Of a DNA stretch of 7,659 nucleotides, positions 1 to 5,727 are shown piece after piece; the stretch's first letter is position 1, and the number at the start of each line of letters is the position of its first letter. The stretch is from Spirochaetaceae bacterium. Its GTDB lineage: Bacteria > Spirochaetota > Spirochaetia > Treponematales > Breznakiellaceae. The stretch lies in assembly GCA_031273985.1 (NCBI GenBank), contig JAISQV010000181.1, forward strand, positions 1 to 7,659. Direction: 5' to 3'. The translations under genes were made by a program, and so were the position numbers. The notes under the pieces were generated by a model. The model was not told where the DNA came from. It saw only the letters and a list, made by a program, of their open reading frames with translations, and ran no database searches.

Positions 1-347
1 TCGCCCTCTGCCGCCGCATCAACGAGCGCTCCGGCAGAAATGTCATCCCGGAAGCCATACTCACCAAGCCCCCTTCGGCGGAACTCCGGCCCAACCAGAA
101 AGACCAGGACAGCCTGCCCCCCTATGAAGAACTCGACCAGATCCTCAAACTCTATCTCTTCGAAAACCTTTCGAAACGTGAAATAGCCGCGCGCGGCTGG
201 GACGCGGAACTGGCGGGCAGCATCATCAGGACCGTGGCCCGCGCGGAGTTCAAGCGCCGTCAGGCCCCGCCGGAACTCAAAGAATCCCCCCGCGCCTTCG
301 GCATGGGCCGGCGACTGCCCCTAGCGCGGGCCCTCTACGAGATATAG
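1..347 (+). CDS. nadE: NAD+ synthetase (glutamine-dependent), C-terminal fragment
   Basis: This is the 3' end of a gene that starts left of the window; the reading frame begins at base 3 and ends at a TAG at 345-347, giving about 114 residues. The residues KPPSAELRPNQKDQDSLPPY followed by an acidic-aliphatic helix (EELDQILKLYLFENLS) form the C-terminal signature of NAD+ synthetase, the enzyme that amidates nicotinic acid adenine dinucleotide to NAD+ with ATP. The final stretch (PRAFGMGRRLPLARALYE) matches the usual tail of the glutamine-dependent form, where the family has a PRAFG-x-x-RRxP motif. The ATP-binding loop and any glutaminase domain lie outside the window. No clear intrinsic terminator follows; the gene runs straight into G-rich repeat DNA. 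The family call is secure, while the choice of the glutamine-dependent over the ammonia-dependent form rests only on this tail. Confidence 0.9.
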   Translation, partial: ALCRRINERSGRNVIPEAILTKPPSAELRPNQKDQDSLPPYEELDQILKLYLFENLSKREIAARGWDAELAGSIIRTVARAEFKRRQAPPELKESPRAFGMGRRLPLARALYEI

Positions 348-429
348 GCCGGGGGCCTGGCAGACGGCGCGGGTTTACGGGAAGGGTGAGGGCGGGTTGT
401 ACCGGCCCGGCGGCAAGCTCGATGCGGGG

Positions 430-655
430 TTTTCAGCTTGGGAGTTTGCGCCGGAGGCGCAAACTCCGGGGGAAGGCCGGGGGCGTTGCTGCTGAAGCCG
501 CTTTGCGGCTTCAGCTTGGGAGTTTGCTTCACCGCCTATGGCGGTTCCGCAAACTCCGGCGAGAAATCACGGGGCGTTGCGAGGGGTCCGGGGGGTATCC
601 CTCCCGGCTGGGGGGGTTGGGGGGCATCGGGCCCCCCAACAGGGGGCTCGGCCCC
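430..655 (+). repeat. Composite hairpin repeat block, copy 1
   Basis: This is an array of two repeat units, each made of a CTGAA-type hairpin, a short CTTGG linker, a GGAGTTT-type hairpin and a G-rich linker ending in GGGGCGTTG. The first CTGAA hairpin keeps only its right arm (TTTTCAGC, 430-437). Then come a perfect 12-bp stem at 441-452/456-467 with loop GGA, a perfect 11-bp stem at 491-501/505-515 with loop TTT, and a two-part hairpin at 519-557 (outer GGAGTTTGC, inner ACCGCC/GGCGGT). A 10-bp G-run hairpin follows at 616-625/631-640, and the block ends with AGGGGGCTCGGCCCC (641-655). A second copy with the same order and almost the same length lies at about 5728-5958. The function is unknown; it may be a dispersed non-coding repeat family with RNA or cruciform structure. 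Confidence 0.8.
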
Positions 656-912
656 ATATGCGTACACATAAGATTATAACCACAGACCACACGAAGAGCC
701 CGCTTGCGCGGGGGAGGACACAGACTATTACTTCGATAACCTATCCTGAATCTACAAGAATCCCCGTAATTCGCGGGTTTAGGGTGGAAGAAGCTACGAT
801 TTCAGGCGAAAAGTCTACTTTTCCTTAACCCGTAGCGGAAAAGTGTGGTCTACTTTTCCTTTAAAGCTGGCGGAAAAGTGGTTGATTTCTTGCTTAAATG
901 TACGCATATGGG
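653..912. mobile_element. MITE-like element with 20-bp terminal inverted repeats
   Basis: Bases 653-672 and the reverse complement of 893-912 match at 18 of 20 positions; the outer 14 (CCCATATGCGTACA) are identical and the inner TAAG also matches. The enclosed 220 bp have no credible gene, are less GC-rich than their surroundings, and contain a small hairpin (CCCGC-TTGC-GCGGG, 699-712) and a tandem repeat near the right end. Size, non-coding content and long terminal inverted repeats fit a miniature inverted-repeat transposable element. No obvious target-site duplication is visible next to the ends, and the left end abuts and slightly overlaps the hairpin block. The element could instead be a fixed structured regulatory region upstream of rpmH. 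Confidence 0.55.
806..892. repeat. Three imperfect ~35-bp tandem repeats (GCGGAAAAGT ... CTACTTTTCC)
   Basis: Units start at 806 (GCGAAAAGT), 835 (GCGGAAAAGTG) and 870 (GCGGAAAAGTG). The first two also carry CTACTTTTCCTT; the third has diverged in that half. Each of the first two units is itself an inverted repeat: GAAAAGT/ACTTTTC at 808-814/817-823, and GGAAAAGT/ACTTTTCC at 837-844/852-859 with a 7-nt spacer. The array sits inside the right part of the MITE-like element and about 100 bp upstream of the rpmH promoter, so it could be protein-binding sites or simply internal repeats of the element. Confidence 0.65.
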
Positions 913-963
913 ATGCGCCCCCCTCTTCTCCCTCATGCTTTTTCCCTGCTGCGAAGCGCCGCA

Positions 964-992
964 TTGACCAAAGGGGCGCTACCTGCTAGGAT
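964..992 (+). promoter_or_regulatory. Extended -10 sigma-70-type promoter for the rpmH operon
   Basis: TTGACC (964-969) and TAGGAT (987-992) are separated by exactly 17 nt, and TGC (984-986) just before the -10 hexamer supplies an extended -10 TGn motif. Transcription would start near 998-1001, leaving a leader of about 65 nt before rpmH. A 6-bp inverted repeat, AGCGCC (955-960) and GGCGCT (975-980), brackets the -35 hexamer and could be an operator, although it is short. In the leader, CCGCC/GGCGG (1034-1038/1043-1047) forms a small hairpin just upstream of the ribosome binding site. The call is by consensus only. Confidence 0.7.
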
Positions 993-1063
993 ACCCCTCT
1001 ATTTGTTTGATCCCATGAACCTTTACATAGATGCCGCCGGAGGGCGGTCAAGGAGTTCCATTC

Positions 1064-1219
1064 ATGAAGAGGACCTATCAGCCCAGCAAGGTTAAGCGGA
1101 ACCGGAAATTTGGCTTCCGCGCCCGGATGAAGACCCGGGGGGGCAGGCTTGTCTTGAAGCGCCGCCGCGCCAAGGGGCGCACGAAGTTATCAATTTCCGA
1201 CGAGAAGAAGCCCTATTAG
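1064..1219 (+). CDS. rpmH: 50S ribosomal protein L34
   Basis: This 51-residue protein, MKRTYQPSKVKRNRKFGFRA and onward, is L34, a small, very basic protein of the large ribosomal subunit that binds 23S rRNA. The family signature KRTYQPSKxKRxRxxGFRxRMxTxxGRxVLxxRRxKGR is complete through residue 39. Bacterial L34 is usually 44-46 residues; here a short extra tail (TKLSISDEKKPY) follows the KGR motif. The start is the ATG at 1064, preceded by AAGGAG (1050-1055) at 8 nt. An in-frame ATG at 1031 would add residues outside the family and lies in the leader hairpin, so I reject it. The gene is first in the operon and 15 nt ahead of rnpA. Confidence 0.97.
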   Translation: MKRTYQPSKVKRNRKFGFRARMKTRGGRLVLKRRRAKGRTKLSISDEKKPY

Positions 1220-1234
1220 GCGGAATCTGACGGC

Positions 1235-1594
1235 GTGGACCGCGATTTCAGATTCCGGCGGCATGAACATTTACGGGCTGGTGGTGATATTAAGGCCGTC
1301 TTTAAGCGGGGCAGGGTTGTTTCCTGCCCCGGAGCGAAGTTGTTTATAGTGGCAAATGGACTCGCCTATAACCGGATCGTCTTTACCTTTGCCCGAAAAT
1401 TCGGTAACGCCGTGAAGCGGAACCGGGCGCGAAGGCTGGGCCGGGAGGCGTACCGGCTGCTCAGGGCCTCCCTCAAAACAGGATTCGACCTGGCCTTGCT
1501 GGTCTATCCGGGAGAGGATTCCCTCGAAGCCCGGATGGAGCAGCTTACCTTTCTCTTTTCCCGGGGCAGGCTCTTGACGGGGGCGCATGGATGA
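1235..1594 (+). CDS. rnpA: Ribonuclease P protein component
   Basis: This 119-residue basic protein is the RNase P protein subunit, which works with the catalytic RNA to remove 5' leaders from precursor tRNAs. The diagnostic RNR motif region is at residues 54-74 (RKFGNAVKRNRARRLGREAYR), and the N-terminal FRFRRHEHLRAGGDIKAVFKRG matches the conserved start of the fold that binds the pre-tRNA leader. The length is typical of the family. The start is a GTG at 1235, since no in-frame ATG fits the conserved N-terminus; the upstream ribosome binding site is weak (AGGCGGA at 1218-1224). It begins 15 nt after the rpmH stop, and its TGA overlaps the yidD start as ATGA, suggesting translational coupling. 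A GTG start with a weak site would keep its output below that of L34. Confidence 0.95.
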   Translation: MDRDFRFRRHEHLRAGGDIKAVFKRGRVVSCPGAKLFIVANGLAYNRIVFTFARKFGNAVKRNRARRLGREAYRLLRASLKTGFDLALLVYPGEDSLEARMEQLTFLFSRGRLLTGAHG

Positions 1595-1851
1595 TCAAAG
1601 TGAAGGGCCTCCGGGCGGCCCCCCTGGGGGCGCTCTCCGTTCCGCGCGGGATAGCGGTCGGGCTGATACGCTTCTATCAAAGAGCAATTTCACCCCATTT
1701 CCCCGCTTCATGCCGGTACCACCCCACCTGTTCAGCCTACGCCGCTGAAGCAATAGCAAAGTACGGCCTCCTCAAGGGGGTCTTTCTGGCGATAAAACGG
1801 ATACTCCGCTGCCATCCCCTGCACGAAGGCGGCTATGATCCGGTACCCTGA
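1591..1851 (+). CDS. yidD: Membrane protein insertion efficiency factor YidD
   Basis: This 86-residue protein matches the YidD (formerly DUF37, Haemolytic) family, a small membrane-associated protein that assists YidC-dependent insertion. The family core is visible: an amphipathic N-terminal helix with GLIRFYQRAISP (residues 24-35), SCRYHPTCSAYAAEAI (40-55) with Cys41 and Cys47, a G-x-x-x-A-I-K-R-I-L-R-C-H-P segment with Cys74 (63-76), and the terminal GGYDPVP (80-86). The length is typical. The ATG at 1591 overlaps the rnpA stop by ATGA, and no separate ribosome binding site is obvious, so translation is probably coupled to rnpA. Its place between rnpA and yidC is the classical arrangement. 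Confidence 0.95.
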   Translation: MIKVKGLRAAPLGALSVPRGIAVGLIRFYQRAISPHFPASCRYHPTCSAYAAEAIAKYGLLKGVFLAIKRILRCHPLHEGGYDPVP

Positions 1852-1935
1852 GCGCTGTTTCCGGCGCGGGCGGGGAGTTACTGTAGACGGGGCCCGTTTT
1901 TGGAAAAGCGCCCGTAATCCTGGTAGTGAGGAACC

Positions 1936-3759
1936 ATGATGGAAAAAAACACCCTGATAGCCGTGGCGCTTTCGGTCGTAGTATTGGTAGGAACGATCTT
2001 TGTTCAGCGGGCCTTCTTCCCCCAGGCCCCCCAGGGGGTCTCCACCGGAATCGAAGCCCCGCCGGAGACCGGCGCGCCGCCCTCCGGCAGCGTTTTGCCG
2101 CTCCCCGCGGCTCTTTCCGGCGGGGAAAGCGCCGCGGAACAGCCTGTAGAGCAGCGGGTGGTCATGGAAACCCGGCGGGCCATCGCGATCCTTTCCAGCG
2201 CCGGGGGGGATGTGGTTTCCTACCGGCTCCGGGAGCATCAGGAAGGGGATGAATATGTGGAGATGATCCTGGCCGTCCCCGGCCTGGCCGCGGACGGCTT
2301 AGCCGTGGACGGCCAGGCCGGGGAGGCCCACGCCTTTACCGTGGCCTTTGGGGATAGTGAGGCCCGCCCCCTGGAGGATTCTTTCCGGGTAAACCGGCTG
2401 GGCGAAAATGTGGTGGAATTTTACCGGGACTATGCGATTCCCGGTCAGGCCGGCGGGGAACAGGTTTTCCGCCTCTCCAAACGTTATACCTTCAGTCCCG
2501 ATGAGTATATGTTTGAGCTCGCCGTTACCCTGGACGGGGGCTACGAAATTCCGGCCCTCAACTACGGCGGCCTGGCCTATACCCTGGGCTTCGGGCCCCA
2601 GATAGGCCCCCGGTTCAGCCAACTGGACGGGCGCTCCGAGTACCGCCGCTACCTGACCTACGGCAACGGGAAGCGCCGGGAGGAAAAGCTGAAGGAGGGG
2701 GTGCCGAATGTTATCCGGTCCCGCCTTTCCTGGGCGGCCATTGCGGGGAAGTACTTTACCCTCATTGCCGTTCCCGATGCGACAGCCTACACCTTTACCT
2801 TCCTGACCGAAGGCGGGACCGGAGCCGGCGCTTCCTCCCGCCTGTATCTGGGCAGGCCCCAGCTCAATGCTTCCAAGACGACGGATGTGTACCGTTTCTA
2901 CCTGGGGCCCAGGGATCAGGCTTCCCTCGCCATTTACGATACCGGAGTGAACGCGTTTAACCTGCGGGATATGGATATTACCAAGGCGACCAGTTCCAGC
3001 GGGATTCTTGCGCCCGTGGAGGCGGTGCTCAAGTGGCTTCTTACCTTCTTCTACCGGCTTGTTCCGAATTACGGCATAGCAATAATACTGCTTACCCTGC
3101 TGGTAAAGGTGCTGCTTTTTCCCCTTACCAAGAAGGGCTCCGAGGCCACCCTGCACATGCAGGGCCTTTCGCCCCGGATCAAGGAGCTGCAGGAAAAATA
3201 CCGGGATAATCCCGCCCAGCTTAACGCAAAGATGGCGGAACTGTACCGGCAGGAAGGCTACAACCCGCTGTCGGGCTGTTTCCCCATGCTGATCCAGTTT
3301 CCCATCCTTATCGCAATGTACAATCTTTTTAGCAATCATTTTGATCTCCGGGGCGCCATGTTTATCCCCCGCTGGATACCGGACCTTTCGATTCCCGAGT
3401 CGGTGTTTAATTTTGCCCCGGCGAAGCTGCCCTTCCTGGGCTGGAGCGATATACGGCTCCTTCCCTTTATCTATGTGGGCTCCCAGCTTTTGAGCAGTAA
3501 AATCACCCAGACGCCGGATCAGCAGGGAAACGCCCAGATGAAAATGATGCTGTACGTGATGCCGGTTATGTTCTTTTTCCTGTTGTACAATATGCCGTCG
3601 GGCCTCACCGTCTACTGGATTATGACCAATCTTTTCTCGATGGTACAGCAATTACTGATTAACCGGCATTTGAAAAAGAAAAAGGAAAGCATGGCCCAGG
3701 AGAGCGCCAGTCCGGTGATTGCGCCGAGGCCGGGGCCAAAAAAGAGAAGGAAACGCTGA
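1936..3759 (+). CDS. yidC: Membrane protein insertase YidC/Oxa1
   Basis: This 607-residue inner-membrane insertase places membrane proteins into the bilayer alone or with SecYEG. An N-terminal anchor (about residues 7-25) is followed by a low-complexity linker (30-65) and a large periplasmic beta-sandwich domain (about 70-350), as in Gram-negative-type YidC. The conserved 60KD_IMP/OxaA domain begins near residue 357. Visible landmarks are the groove helix NYGIAIILLTLLVKVLLFPLT (378-398), the cytosolic coiled-coil loop, NPLSGCFPMLIQFPI (443 on), and YNMPSGLTVYWIMTNLFSMVQQ near the end. The groove position that is Arg in E. coli and B. subtilis appears to be Lys391. The C-terminus is strongly basic (KKRRKR), which may help ribosome contact. 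Two adjacent ATGs (1936, 1939) are possible; GAGGA (1928-1932) spaces better with 1939, giving 606 residues starting MEKNTL. An 84-bp gap without a clear signal separates it from yidD. Confidence 0.96.
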   Translation: MMEKNTLIAVALSVVVLVGTIFVQRAFFPQAPQGVSTGIEAPPETGAPPSGSVLPLPAALSGGESAAEQPVEQRVVMETRRAIAILSSAGGDVVSYRLREHQEGDEYVEMILAVPGLAADGLAVDGQAGEAHAFTVAFGDSEARPLEDSFRVNRLGENVVEFYRDYAIPGQAGGEQVFRLSKRYTFSPDEYMFELAVTLDGGYEIPALNYGGLAYTLGFGPQIGPRFSQLDGRSEYRRYLTYGNGKRREEKLKEGVPNVIRSRLSWAAIAGKYFTLIAVPDATAYTFTFLTEGGTGAGASSRLYLGRPQLNASKTTDVYRFYLGPRDQASLAIYDTGVNAFNLRDMDITKATSSSGILAPVEAVLKWLLTFFYRLVPNYGIAIILLTLLVKVLLFPLTKKGSEATLHMQGLSPRIKELQEKYRDNPAQLNAKMAELYRQEGYNPLSGCFPMLIQFPILIAMYNLFSNHFDLRGAMFIPRWIPDLSIPESVFNFAPAKLPFLGWSDIRLLPFIYVGSQLLSSKITQTPDQQGNAQMKMMLYVMPVMFFFLLYNMPSGLTVYWIMTNLFSMVQQLLINRHLKKKKESMAQESASPVIAPRPGPKKRRKR

Positions 3760-3783
3760 TTGGCGTTGAGTTAACCGGTGTTT

Positions 3784-3848
3784 CTTTGCCGGGATTCCCC
3801 GAACCGGATCTTCTGAAAATCGCTGAAATTCCGGTTTGGGCTGCAAAG
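3784..3848 (+). other. Two-part stem-loop in the yidC-jag gap
   Basis: Within the 163-bp gap after yidC, CTTTGC (3784-3789) pairs with GCAAAG (3843-3848), and inside it CCCGAACCGG (3798-3807) pairs with CCGGTTTGGG (3831-3840) over 10 bp with one G-U. The loop is 23 nt. This could be a structured leader of jag, or an RNA processing or attenuation site. No T-run follows, so it is not a standard intrinsic terminator. I cannot match it to a known RNA family. Confidence 0.4.
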
Positions 3849-3909
3849 CATCATGCGGGGTCTTTTGGAATCATTCATGGCGCCCGGAGATCCCCGTAAT
3901 TTTTATTCT

Positions 3910-3915
3910 GAGGAG
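3910..3915 (+). promoter_or_regulatory. Ribosome binding site that fixes the jag start
   Basis: GAGGAG ends 7 nt before the ATG at 3923. The longer open frame upstream to 3836 has no such site and encodes residues unlike the family, so this site decides the start. Confidence 0.85.
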
Positions 3916-3922
3916 CGGGTCT

Positions 3923-4696
3923 ATGACGTATGAATTTGAAGGCCGTACCGAAAAAGAGGCCATCGACAAGGCCGCGGAAGAACTGGGTCTTGAGAAAGAC
4001 AGATTTGATGTGGAGATCCTGGAAACCCAGCGTTCCGGTTTGTTCAAAAAGGGATTTGTGCGGATCCGGGTGCATACGGATAAGCCTGCGCAGCGGGATT
4101 CTTTTTCGGCTTCCGGCGGAATTCCCGGCGGCGATGAGGCTTCCTTTGAGCGGGCCTCCGCTTCCGGCGGGACTTCCACCCGGACCGCCCTGGAGCGCCG
4201 CAGCCCCCCCGCGCTGGGAAACCCCGCGGCGGACAATGACTTTGAACAAAAGATGATCGATTATGTGGAAAACCTTGCCGGACACATGGGATGCCAAGCC
4301 ACAGTATCAATACTGTTCCGGGAAGAACGCAAGCTGGGGCTTAAAATTGATTCCGACAGTTCCCCCATTCTGATTGGCAAGAAGGGAAAAACCCTGGACG
4401 CGATGCAGCTTTTGGCAAATATTTATGCGGGGCGGCAGGGCCGGGAGGATATGCGCATCATTCTGGACAGCGAGAATTACCGGATCCGCCGGGAGGAATC
4501 GCTGGTGCGCCTGGCCTACACGGTGGCGGACCGGGTCCGGGAGAGCAGGACTTCCATCCTCCTGGAGCCGATGAATCCCTTTGACCGGCGCCTTATCCAC
4601 ACAACGCTCAACGACATTTCCGATGTAGAAACCAGAAGCGAGGGTGAGGGGCTCATCAAGCAGGTGCGGGTTTACTACCGGGGCGCCATGCGTTAG
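3923..4696 (+). CDS. jag: RNA-binding protein Jag/KhpB (SpoIIIJ-associated)
   Basis: This 257-residue cytosolic protein has the full Jag architecture. The Jag-N domain is at about 1-50 (YEFEGRTEKEAIDKAAEELG and RSGLFKKGFVRIRV). A flexible Ser/Gly/Pro-rich linker spans about 55-105. A KH domain at about 107-183 carries the GxxG loop as Gly152-Lys-Lys-Gly155 in ILIGKKGKTLDAMQLLANIY. An R3H domain at about 187-257 has the Arg222-x3-His226 motif in FDRRLIHTTL. Family members bind RNA, and in Gram-positive bacteria they affect cell elongation and division; the link with YidC is mainly conserved adjacency. The open frame extends upstream to 3836, but the ATG at 3923 has a strong ribosome binding site and begins with the conserved MTYEFEG. 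It follows yidC by 163 bp, longer than the other gaps in the operon. Confidence 0.95.
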   Translation: MTYEFEGRTEKEAIDKAAEELGLEKDRFDVEILETQRSGLFKKGFVRIRVHTDKPAQRDSFSASGGIPGGDEASFERASASGGTSTRTALERRSPPALGNPAADNDFEQKMIDYVENLAGHMGCQATVSILFREERKLGLKIDSDSSPILIGKKGKTLDAMQLLANIYAGRQGREDMRIILDSENYRIRREESLVRLAYTVADRVRESRTSILLEPMNPFDRRLIHTTLNDISDVETRSEGEGLIKQVRVYYRGAMR

Positions 4697-4720
4697 CCCC
4701 GGAAGAAAGACCCGTGAAAA

Positions 4721-4727
4721 AGGAAAG
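4721..4727 (+). promoter_or_regulatory. Ribosome binding site for the GTG at 4731
   Basis: AGGAAAG lies just upstream of the GTG at 4731 and supports this start over the longer open frame that overlaps the end of jag. Confidence 0.65.
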
Positions 4728-4730
4728 CCT

Positions 4731-5555
4731 GTGAAAACAGTGTTTCTGCTTGTTGTTGTTTCCGTCTTTGCCTCCGCCCCTGCCGGGGCCCTGAGCCTGG
4801 AGGAGCTTCTCGATCCTGTCCGGGCGGAGGCTCTGGAGCGGGGGGATGTCCTTACCGGGCTGCAGCTTCGGGACCCGGCCCCCAGGCTGAGCCTCAGGAA
4901 CCCCCGCCTCGCGGCCCTTACGGAGCGCCTCATGGCGGAGGTAAGGCCCTCCATGATGGCGGAGAATCTCAGGCTCTACCGCAAGCGGGAAGGGGCCGGC
5001 GGCGCGGGAACGGGGGCCGGCTGGACGGAGGCGGAGCGCCGCGCTGTCTACAACCGGGCCCTGGCCCTGAGCAGCCTGGCGGGGCTGGAGTATTATTCCA
5101 GTTCCCGGGGGGCCATGCGCGTCTTCTACGAGACCTCCCAGGTCATTGACGGGCCGGATTCGCGGCAGCCCCTGGCGGACCCCCATTACGCCGAGCCGCC
5201 GGAGCACACGGTTCTCTACGCCCGCCAGAAGGACCTCACCTTTGGAGACAACATTTACCGTTATGAATGTTATGCGTGGGAAGACGCGATTGTTCTGGTG
5301 CAGGAAAACATGACCGCCATGACGATAGGGATAATCCCTGCCATAGCGAAGCACCGGCTCCGCTCCCTGGCGGTTATCGTCGACGCCGGGCCCTATCTTG
5401 TGTTGTACACCTTCGTGCTGGCCCGGGCAGCGTCCCTCCCCGGCATGGGGACCCGCATCGGCGCGTCCTTCACCACCCGGATAGACGCCATAGCCGCCTG
5501 GTTTCAGCGCCAGGCGGACAGGGCGCTGGAGGATGCCCTCACAGGGCAGCCGTAA
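4731..5555 (+). CDS. Secreted protein of unknown function, spirochaete-type
   Basis: I do not recognise the function of this 274-residue protein. It begins with a Sec signal peptide: MKT, a hydrophobic core (VFLLVVVSVFASA), and a signal peptidase I site APAGA before Leu21. There is no lipobox cysteine, so it should be periplasmic or outer-surface rather than a lipoprotein. The mature part has a charged leucine-rich segment, a Gly/Ala-rich break (about 85-97), then Tyr-rich stretches (LEYYSSSRGAMRVFYETSQ, YRYECYAWEDAIVLVQENMTAM), and ends in a hydrophobic-amphipathic region with a Trp-Phe-Gln helix. No catalytic motif is evident. It may belong to a spirochaete-restricted DUF (possibly DUF6675), from memory only. 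The start is GTG 4731 with AGGAAAG upstream. It lies 34 bp after jag and is probably cotranscribed; Jag-adjacent position hints at a role in the cell envelope, which is inference. Confidence 0.8.
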   Translation: MKTVFLLVVVSVFASAPAGALSLEELLDPVRAEALERGDVLTGLQLRDPAPRLSLRNPRLAALTERLMAEVRPSMMAENLRLYRKREGAGGAGTGAGWTEAERRAVYNRALALSSLAGLEYYSSSRGAMRVFYETSQVIDGPDSRQPLADPHYAEPPEHTVLYARQKDLTFGDNIYRYECYAWEDAIVLVQENMTAMTIGIIPAIAKHRLRSLAVIVDAGPYLVLYTFVLARAASLPGMGTRIGASFTTRIDAIAAWFQRQADRALEDALTGQP

Positions 5556-5569
5556 TAATTTGGGCGCAT

Positions 5570-5590
5570 CCCCTTCCGTTCCGGAAGGGG
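5570..5590 (+). terminator. Possible terminator hairpin after the secreted-protein gene
   Basis: CCCCTTCCG (5570-5578) and CGGAAGGGG (5582-5590) form a perfect 9-bp stem with a TTC loop, 14 nt after the stop codon. No T-run follows directly; the nearest (5611-5617) is about 20 nt on and is part of the next hairpin. It may act as a weak or factor-aided terminator, or be part of a repeat. Confidence 0.4.
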
Positions 5591-5611
5591 ACCGGGCTAT
5601 CGCTCCAATCT

Positions 5612-5630
5612 TTTTTTGCTGCGCAAAAAA
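5612..5630. repeat. T/A hairpin with TGC loop
   Basis: TTTTTTGC (5612-5619) and GCAAAAAA (5623-5630) pair around loop TGC. The central 15 bases TTTTGCTGCGCAAAA recur exactly at 5761-5775 in the composite block, which links this hairpin to the same structural family. Confidence 0.6.
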
Positions 5631-5684
5631 GGATTTCCGCTCTATCAGCCCCTTCGGGTCTGGCAATGAGCAGTAAGGATTTAA

Positions 5685-5704
5685 GCGCTGCTATTCAGCA
5701 GCGC
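5685..5704. repeat. Perfect 8-bp hairpin GCGCTGCT/AGCAGCGC
   Basis: The arms 5685-5692 and 5697-5704 are perfect inverted repeats with a 4-nt ATTC loop. It lies between the T/A hairpin and the composite block in the convergent intergenic stretch. Its role is unknown. Confidence 0.55.
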
Positions 5705-5727
5705 GGAATTGTCCCTTGCGCGAAGAG

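Larger units (their letters stand above)
348..1063. other. Gene-free stretch between nadE and rpmH
   Basis: No credible protein gene lies here. The stretch holds, in order, a G-rich spacer (348-429), a composite hairpin block (about 430-655), a MITE-like element with 20-bp terminal inverted repeats (653-912), a pyrimidine-rich spacer (913-963), the rpmH promoter (964-992) and the rpmH leader. The open frames across it are created by the low stop density of GC-rich hairpin DNA and read through repeat units, so I do not call them genes. The part at 376-400 (ACGGGAAGGGTGAGGGCGGG) weakly resembles the linker between hairpins and may be a decayed further repeat unit. Confidence 0.75.

Noticed and set aside
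335..532. - strand open frame with an AQTPKLK peptide, recurring at 5691-5891
   Set aside because: The shared peptide comes from translating the same hairpin repeat in both blocks, and the frames differ around it. It is repeat DNA, not a protein family.
430..655. CRISPR array
   Set aside because: The repeated parts are hairpins with similar linkers; there are no unique spacers of constant length between identical repeats.
671..684. DnaA-box-like TTATAACCACA
   Set aside because: It differs from TTATCCACA by an insertion and change and stands alone; one degenerate match is not an origin.
386..828. Overlapping open frames on the + strand (386-679, 438-671, 538-828)
   Set aside because: They read through hairpin repeats in several frames, have no ribosome binding site or family features, and their peptides reflect repeat units.
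2299..3651. 450-residue - strand open frame opposite yidC
   Set aside because: It is a shadow of yidC in GC-rich DNA, with no motifs of its own.
3836..3922. N-terminal extension of jag to the ATG at 3836
   Set aside because: There is no ribosome binding site, the added residues are unlike the family, and the canonical start at 3923 has GAGGAG at the right spacing.
4644..4730. N-terminal extension of the secreted protein overlapping jag
   Set aside because: It would put a basic segment before the signal peptide; the GTG at 4731 has a ribosome binding site and begins directly with the signal peptide.
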